The position numbers were made by a program, and so were the translations under genes. Shown piece by piece: positions 58,976-64,000 of a stretch of DNA of 64,000 nucleotides. Source of the stretch: Sphingomonas sp. CBMAI 2297 (GTDB taxonomy: Bacteria > Pseudomonadota > Alphaproteobacteria > Sphingomonadales > Sphingomonadaceae); contig NZ_JAPDIR010000009.1 of assembly GCF_029870595.1 (NCBI RefSeq), forward strand, positions 124,001-188,000, given 5' to 3'. The notes under the pieces are model-generated. The model saw only the letters and a program-made list of their open reading frames with translations, was not told the origin of the DNA and ran no database searches. Within the stretch, counting starts at the first letter, position 1; each line of letters begins with the position of its first letter.

Positions 58976-59033
58976 GCATCGCCGGTGCGGGCTTCGGCGC
59001 CGACCCATCGGACCAGAGGGTTGGCGCGCCTCC

Positions 59034-60149
59034 TCACCGTGGCGGCGCCTTGGAGTAGCCCGACCAGCCGCGGACAATCTCGCGCACCACCGGCGCGCCC
59101 ACCTGGTAGAGCCCGTCCAGCGCTGGCAGATAGCCGGCGAAGGATTGCGGCCCCTCCCGCACCAGCTGCTCCGATGCCGGCACGGCCCTGGGGGGCATGT
59201 CGAAGTTGCTCGCCGCGCGGAGCAGCAGGACCCGGTCCGGGTCCACCCGCCCTGCCCGACCCAGCGCCGACAGCGCGACCATCGCCCCGGCGTCGTTGGT
59301 CTCGGTGGTGCGGAACGTGCCGCGGCCATCGGTCATATAGGCGACCCAGCGGCGCGCCCAGGCATCCAGCCGGCCGCCGAGCCAGAAGGTTTCGGACGAG
59401 AGCGTCGATCCGATCGCGACCTCCGGCGCCGAACGCGCCCGGGGCTGGTCATATTCCTCGCGTACGGCCCGCATCTCGGCATTGTCCGGAAGCGCGACGC
59501 GGACGGTCAGCCGATACGCCCAGCGGGCAAGCGAGGCATTCAGCATGGTGACCGTCCGCGCGCGGTTCGTCCGGAATGGGCCGGTCCAGCCGCGGACATC
59601 CTCCGGCGAGCCCGCCGCCACTCGCGGCTCGGGATAGGGCCTGGTCTTGCCGGCCGGAAAATATCCCTCCGGCCAGTCGGCGGGGATCTCGCGGGCGTCG
59701 ATCTCATGGGCGACGTCGCCGTTGACGACGAAATCCGTCCAGATCAGGTCGCCGATGGTCCCCGTCTCCGGCGACGTGCCCGCAATGCCGTTGATCAGCC
59801 AGTAGGAGCGGGAAAGGTCGAAATTCGCGTCCAGGCCCAGCGCCATCAGGTTCACGGCGGGATGCAGGCTGTTGGGCCCGATCTTCATTGCGATGATCGA
59901 TCCGTCGGCATTCGCCCAGACCGGGTTGAACGCTCCCCTCACCGGCAGCCGCCGCTTGAGGTTCAGGCCCTCGATCCAGTGATGCAGCTCGCCCGGCTTG
60001 TCGGCATCTCCCCAATAGCCCTTCTCGCCATAGGCCTTGCTGGTCTCGAAATATCCCAGGATGACCACCTTCGGATGCAGCACCGCGGCCCCGGCATTAC
60101 CAGGCAGGGCGGCCGATATCAGCGCCGCCGCAATTCCAAGCCCACGCAT
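59034..60149 (-). CDS. Purine nucleoside permease (NUP family)
   Basis: A 371-residue exported protein of the NUP family (PF06516 type). The signal peptide LGIAAALISAALPGNAGA is followed by the family's opening VLHPKVVILGYFE, then SLHPAVNLMALGLD, YWLINGIAGTSPETGTIGDLIWTDFVVNGD and the C-terminal NFDMPPRAVPASEQL. Fungal and bacterial relatives are linked to purine nucleoside uptake, and the fold is related to nucleoside phosphorylases, so periplasmic nucleoside binding or cleavage is the likely role. ATG 60149 is preceded by a gggggcg ribosome site. Confidence 0.85.
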   Translation of the reverse strand: MRGLGIAAALISAALPGNAGAAVLHPKVVILGYFETSKAYGEKGYWGDADKPGELHHWIEGLNLKRRLPVRGAFNPVWANADGSIIAMKIGPNSLHPAVNLMALGLDANFDLSRSYWLINGIAGTSPETGTIGDLIWTDFVVNGDVAHEIDAREIPADWPEGYFPAGKTRPYPEPRVAAGSPEDVRGWTGPFRTNRARTVTMLNASLARWAYRLTVRVALPDNAEMRAVREEYDQPRARSAPEVAIGSTLSSETFWLGGRLDAWARRWVAYMTDGRGTFRTTETNDAGAMVALSALGRAGRVDPDRVLLLRAASNFDMPPRAVPASEQLVREGPQSFAGYLPALDGLYQVGAPVVREIVRGWSGYSKAPPR

Positions 60150-60287
60150 TCGGTCGCGCCCCCTTTTTGCATGCTGATCGTCCGACCATGATAGCCGGGC
60201 CCGGCTTCGCAATCGATGGCCCTTCGGCAACCGCGATCCCCGCGCCGCGTTTGCAGCTTCGGGAAACGACAGAGGGAGGATTTCGCA

Positions 60288-60734
60288 ATGCGCGCGATGA
60301 TCGCAATGACGATGCTGGCGCTGGCCGGCTGCACCCAATCGACTTCGACCTCCGGGCCGCCACCGGAGCTGCGCGGAGGCCAGTTGAGCCCGGTCCCTGC
60401 CTTCAACGGCGGCGGCGAAGGCTGGAGCATCGACATCACCTCCACCGGCGGCGGCGCCCATGACGCCAGCCTCGTCTGGGCCAGCGGCTCGCGACAGAGC
60501 GATTTCAAGCTGTTCTACAAGGGCCAGCCGGCGGACGCGCCGAGCACCCTGATCGTCCTGAGCGGCGAGATTCGGGCAGCCGGCGCGCTCCGGCCGGTGA
60601 TCGTCGAGATCAAGCGCGAACCCTGCAAGGACGATGCGGGCGCCAGCTTCCTGCACAGCGTGACGGTGACGGCGGAGGGCCTGGTGCCGGGCACGAGCCA
60701 GATGCGCGGCTGCGGCCATCTCGCCATGCGCTAG
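60288..60734 (+). CDS. Putative lipoprotein (DUF-like, hypothetical)
   Basis: A 148-residue lipoprotein: MRAMIAMTMLALAGCTQS with lipobox LAGC (Cys ~15), ribosome site agggagga. The mature region has GWSIDITSTGGGAHDASLVWASG and IVEIKREPCKDDAGASFLHSVTVTAEGLVPGT, reminiscent of small periplasmic proteins with a paired-cysteine beta fold, but no family is assigned. It diverges from the NUP gene and converges on ndk. Confidence 0.75.
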   Translation: MRAMIAMTMLALAGCTQSTSTSGPPPELRGGQLSPVPAFNGGGEGWSIDITSTGGGAHDASLVWASGSRQSDFKLFYKGQPADAPSTLIVLSGEIRAAGALRPVIVEIKREPCKDDAGASFLHSVTVTAEGLVPGTSQMRGCGHLAMR

Positions 60735-60760
60735 GCCTCGATCAGGTTTCCCCTTTCTTC

Positions 60761-60787
60761 CGTCGTCCTCGCAAAGGGGGGATGACG
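60761..60787. repeat. Degenerate REP-like half element
   Basis: cgtcgtcctcgcaaaggggg followed by gatgacg, just beyond the lipoprotein stop. It matches the CGTCATCCCCGC...TGACG family with mismatches. Confidence 0.5.
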
Positions 60788-60867
60788 GAAATGGAGGCGG
60801 GCCACGGTTTCAAACCCGGGGACGAAGCCCTCGCATGCGGCATCGAAATCCGCCGCCATCCGGAAAC

Positions 60868-60900
60868 GAAAAAGGCCGGAGTTTCCACCCCGGCCTTTCG
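60868..60900 (-). terminator. Rho-independent terminator after ndk
   Basis: On the minus strand AAAGGCCGG/CCGGCCTTT forms a 9-bp stem with a 10-nt loop, followed by ttttcg. It lies 30 bp downstream of the ndk stop. Confidence 0.8.
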
Positions 60901-60929
60901 CATCCAAATCGGTGTAGAAACCTCGGCGA

Positions 60930-61352
60930 TCAGCCGACGATCTCTTCCGTCTTGAAGAAGAAGTTGATCTCGATCTCGGCGTTCTCGTCCGAGTCCGAAC
61001 CGTGCACCGAGTTCGCCTCGATCGATTCGGCCAGTTCCTTGCGGATGGTGCCGGCATCGGCGTTGGCCGGGTTGGTGGCGCCCATGATGTCGCGGTTGCG
61101 CTGCACGGCGTTCTCGCCCTCGAGCACCTGCACGACGACGGGGCCCGAGATCATGAACTCGACCAGGTCGTTGAAGAAGGGGCGCTCACGGTGGACGCCG
61201 TAAAAGCCCTCGGCCTGCTCGCGGCTCATCTGGATGCGCTTCGAAGCGACGACGCGCAGGCCGGCCTCCTCCAGCATCTTGGTGACCGCGCCGGTCAGGT
61301 TGCGGCGGGTGGCGTCGGGCTTGATGATCGAAAAGGTCCGGTTCGCGGCCAT
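60930..61352 (-). CDS. ndk: Nucleoside diphosphate kinase
   Basis: Exchanges terminal phosphates between NTPs and NDPs. The 140 residues show [13 protein letters not shown] (phosphate/nucleotide residues), [11 protein letters not shown], the segment [20 protein letters not shown], and the active-site NSVHGSDS with the phospho-histidine. ATG 61352 gives the standard length; 24 upstream in-frame codons are leader. It probably belongs to a transcription unit with holC and ends at an intrinsic terminator. Confidence 0.97.
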   Translation of the reverse strand: MAANRTFSIIKPDATRRNLTGAVTKMLEEAGLRVVASKRIQMSREQAEGFYGVHRERPFFNDLVEFMISGPVVVQVLEGENAVQRNRDIMGATNPANADAGTIRKELAESIEANSVHGSDSDENAEIEINFFFKTEEIVG

Positions 61353-61505
61353 GGCCGTGCGGCTCCTGCTTTTGAAGTTGTGGAAAAGTCGCGGCTCCCT
61401 AGTCCCGGGCGGCACACGATGCAAGCGTCCCCTATAGGCATGCGCTTGCCCGGTCGCGCGATACTGTTCTTTCCGGAGCGCTTTTGGGCGTCCGGCGCCT
61501 GCAAC

Positions 61506-61949
61506 TCAGGCCGCCTTCTCCCAGCGGCCCTGCGCATTCTGCTTCCAATAGTTGCGCTCCACCCCGTCGCGGTCCGCCAGCGCCTTCCAGGCGATGCGCG
61601 CTTCGGCGATCCGCTCCTCGCCGAAGAAGTGGAAGACCCGCTCGAAGCCCAGCGCCTCCTCGCGCCACACGCCGTCGGCCAGCGCGACGTTGCGCGCGCC
61701 ATTGGCCGCGGCGCCCGCTTCGGCGGCGATCAGCACCGGCTGGCGATCGTCATCGGGCCCGCCGGCCTGGCCATGGGGCAGGAAGCTGTCGGGCGCATAG
61801 GTCCAGAGCAGCTGGTCGAGCCGGGCGCGCTGGCTCGCCTCGCCCGCCACGATCAGCAGCCGCCCGCCGGCCTCGATCACGCGCTCGGCGATACGGGGCA
61901 GCGCGCGTTCCAGGGGAAGCTGCGTCAGATGGTAGAAATCGACCTGCAT
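61506..61949 (-). CDS. holC: DNA polymerase III chi subunit HolC
   Basis: A 147-residue clamp-loader accessory subunit that links the psi subunit and SSB. The N-terminus MQVDFYHLTQLPLERALPRIAERV matches the family opening (FYHL), as do LDQLLWTYAPDSFLPHG and PVLIAAEAG. The C-terminal half covers GFERVFHFFGEERIAEARIAWK. ATG 61949 is chosen from this match; the far longer in-frame region upstream is antisense to lptD. It is followed by ndk on the same strand. Confidence 0.92.
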   Translation of the reverse strand: MQVDFYHLTQLPLERALPRIAERVIEAGGRLLIVAGEASQRARLDQLLWTYAPDSFLPHGQAGGPDDDRQPVLIAAEAGAAANGARNVALADGVWREEALGFERVFHFFGEERIAEARIAWKALADRDGVERNYWKQNAQGRWEKAA

Positions 61950-62057
61950 GGCTCCTGTTAGCGTTTCCGTGCGTTCGGGCCAACGCACGTGACGTTGCGA
62001 TGGCGCAACCGCTGCGATAGGGCGGTAGGGGCCGCGTGCACGGGAGTTGAAGCAAAG

Positions 62058-64000
62058 GTGGGAATCGAAGTGACGCGCAAGGCCTTGCTGCTGTCGGCCG
62101 CGCTGGGCCTGTGCCTGGCGGCCGAGGCGCGCGCGCAGACGCAGACCGAGCCGAATCAGGGCGCGCCCACGCCCGCGCCGGCCCCGATTCCGGCGGCCGC
62201 CCCCAATCTGCAGACTCCGGCGGTCGAGCCGCCGCCCCCGTCGCCGACGGCGCTGCCCGAGGGCGAGGACCAGATCCAGTTTACCGCCGACCAGCTCGAA
62301 TATGACAATGAGCAGGACGTGGTGACCGCCACCGGCGACGTCCGCCTCTATCGCCGCAGCGAGCGGCTGCGCGCCGACAAGGTGGTGTGGAACCGCAAGT
62401 CGGGCCAGGTCGTGGCCGAGGGCAATGTCGTCCTGGTCAATCCGCAGGGCGACAGCGCCTATGGCGACAAGATCGAGCTGACCGACACGCTGAAGGACGG
62501 CGTCGTCCAGAACATGCTGGTCGTGCTCGACGCGGGCGGCCGCGTTGCCGCCCAGCGCGGCGAGCGCCATGAGGACGGCAGCTTCATCGTCCACAACGCC
62601 GCCTACACGCCCTGCGCGGTCGGCGATTCGGAGGGATGCCCCAAGGAGCCGACCTGGAAGGTCACCGCGGACCGGGTAGTCTATGATCCCGACAGCAAGC
62701 GGCTGCGCTACACCGGCGCCCGCGTCTCGGTGTTCGGCTTCGCGACGATCCCGCTGCCGGTCTTCTCGCACCCGGTGGGCGGCGAGAGCGCCAGCGGCAT
62801 CCTGTCGCCGGACCTGCGCTACAACCGCACCAACGGCTTCCAGTTCGCGCTGCCCTATTATCTCAGCTTCGCGCCCAATCGCGACCTGACGATCACGCCG
62901 CGCATCTACACCAACGTGCTGCCGGTGCTGCAGGCCGATTATCGCGAGCTGAATGCGCTCGGCGCCTTCCGGCTCAGCGCCTATGGCACCTATAGCCGCC
63001 GGGCGGACGATCTGACGGTTCCCGTCACGCCGGCCACTTCGAAGAACGATTTCCGCGGCTATTTCGACGCGGTCGGCAATTTCCAGCTCGATCCGGCCTG
63101 GAGCGTCAGCGCCTCGCTGCGGCTGACTACCGATCGCACCTTCCTGCGCCGCTACGACATTTCGCGCGATGACAGGCTGCGCAACAATATTCGCGTAGAA
63201 CGTATTGATGCCGATAGCTATTTCTCGATAAATGCCTGGGTGGTGCAGACGCTGCGGGTCGGCGATCGTCAGGGCCTGCAGCCCTATGCCCTGCCCGAGA
63301 TCGACTATCGCCGCCGGATGGACGACGGGCTGGTCGGCGGGCGCTTCGAGTTCCAGCTCAACACATTGGCGATCGGCCGCTCGGACGGGCAGGATTCGCA
63401 GCGCGCCTTCGCCAGCGCCCGCTGGGACCTGCGCCGCCTGACCAATTGGGGTCAGGAAGTGACGCTAACCGCCTATGCCCGGGGCGATCTCTACAACGCC
63501 TCGGACACGAACCTGACCAGCGTGGTCAGCTATCGCGGCGAGGATGGCTTCCACACCCGCGGCATCGCCGCCGCGGCGGTGGACGTGAAATGGCCGCTGG
63601 TCGGCAGCCTGTTCGGCGGCACCCAGCGAATCACGCCGCGTTTCCAGGTCGTCGCCTCGCCCAAGATCGCCAATCTGGAAGTCCCCAACGAAGACGCCCG
63701 CGCGGTGGATCTGGAGGATTCCAACCTCTTCGCGCTCAATCGCTTCCCGGGTTATGACCGGTTCGAGGATTCGACCCGGTTCACCTGGGGCATGGACTAT
63801 GCGCTCTACCTGCCGGGCTTCTCGATCGACGCGAATATCGGCCAGAGCTACCGCATCTCGTCGCGCCCCACGCTGTTCCCCGACGGGACGGGGCTGACCG
63901 ACCGGGTTTCCGACATCGTCGGCCGCACGGTGATCCGCTTCCGCGACTTCATCAGCTTCACCCATCGCTACCGGCTGGACAAGGACAACCTCGCCTTCCG
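62058..64000 (+). CDS. lptD: LPS-assembly protein LptD (OstA), 3' end cut by window edge
   Basis: The outer-membrane beta-barrel that inserts lipopolysaccharide with LptE. About 647 residues are present. A signal peptide (KALLLSAALGLCLAAEARA) is followed by a proline-rich linker and the periplasmic OstA/LptA-like jellyroll: IQFTADQLEYDNEQDVVTA, GDVRLYRRSERLRADKVVW, and the disulfide cysteines in YTPCAVGDSEGCPKEP. The barrel begins GESASGILSPDLRYNRTNG. No ATG is available; GTG 62058 (or GTG 62070) starts the leader. It diverges from holC and continues beyond the window. Confidence 0.93.
   Translation, partial: MGIEVTRKALLLSAALGLCLAAEARAQTQTEPNQGAPTPAPAPIPAAAPNLQTPAVEPPPPSPTALPEGEDQIQFTADQLEYDNEQDVVTATGDVRLYRRSERLRADKVVWNRKSGQVVAEGNVVLVNPQGDSAYGDKIELTDTLKDGVVQNMLVVLDAGGRVAAQRGERHEDGSFIVHNAAYTPCAVGDSEGCPKEPTWKVTADRVVYDPDSKRLRYTGARVSVFGFATIPLPVFSHPVGGESASGILSPDLRYNRTNGFQFALPYYLSFAPNRDLTITPRIYTNVLPVLQADYRELNALGAFRLSAYGTYSRRADDLTVPVTPATSKNDFRGYFDAVGNFQLDPAWSVSASLRLTTDRTFLRRYDISRDDRLRNNIRVERIDADSYFSINAWVVQTLRVGDRQGLQPYALPEIDYRRRMDDGLVGGRFEFQLNTLAIGRSDGQDSQRAFASARWDLRRLTNWGQEVTLTAYARGDLYNASDTNLTSVVSYRGEDGFHTRGIAAAAVDVKWPLVGSLFGGTQRITPRFQVVASPKIANLEVPNEDARAVDLEDSNLFALNRFPGYDRFEDSTRFTWGMDYALYLPGFSIDANIGQSYRISSRPTLFPDGTGLTDRVSDIVGRTVIRFRDFISFTHRYRLDKDNLAF

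Overview
The window looks like chromosomal DNA of a sphingomonad (Alphaproteobacteria, Sphingomonadaceae, Sphingomonas-like). GC is high throughout. Both TonB-dependent receptors carry the 'EIVVTA' plug-proximal motif common in this family, and the synteny zapA - 6S RNA - fthC - DUF2842 is alphaproteobacterial. No phage, insertion sequence or CRISPR array was found. About 55 protein genes, two tRNAs and a probable 6S RNA are supported.

Layout. 1-14 kb is core: thiE (cut by the left edge), a DUF805 membrane protein, an O-methyltransferase, class I aldolase, a TlpA-like thioredoxin, a chemoreceptor, the central-carbon run tkt-gap-pgk (tkt and gap overlap), a short coiled-coil protein, zapA, 6S RNA, fthC, DUF2842, two tandem tRNA-Asp genes and an AI-2E-type exporter. 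14-28 kb starts with glpK and a Tat-exported threonine-aldolase-like protein. It continues with a lipid/CoA-ester block: acyl-CoA synthetase, EstB-like serine hydrolase, FadB-type bifunctional enzyme, two acyl-CoA dehydrogenases and thioesterase II. 28-35 kb holds a second CoA-linked cluster (two SDRs, an APH-like kinase, a zinc alcohol dehydrogenase, an ACAD10/11-type acyl-CoA dehydrogenase) divergent from a double-domain TetR regulator. It resembles a split version of the eukaryotic ACAD10/11 and Pseudomonas Lva systems for 4-hydroxyacyl-CoA.

35-44 kb is transport: a PepSY protein and TonB receptor pair behind a Fur-like palindrome, an MFS permease with a DeoR regulator, and a second large TonB receptor. 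44-51 kb has a second large/small acyl-CoA dehydrogenase pair, an MFS exporter, and a translationally coupled acyl-CoA synthetase/thioesterase pair. 51-54 kb is an EF-hand protein followed by an OmpR-type response regulator and its histidine kinase. 54-59 kb is a probable acquired island: an AT-rich leader, a tiny secreted YD-repeat protein, a 1413-residue RHS protein with an unusual glycine-rich C-terminus, and an overlapping AT-rich lipoprotein that may be its partner. 59-64 kb returns to core: purine nucleoside permease, a lipoprotein, ndk, holC and the start of lptD.

Together, the middle 30 kb reads as a catabolic island for fatty-acid-like or steroid-like CoA esters, with activation, dehydrogenation, hydration/oxidation, thioesterase release and outer-membrane uptake all represented. 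Many intergenic gaps inside these operons are filled by palindromic REP-like elements of at least three families. One of them has been captured as the C-terminus of GlpK.
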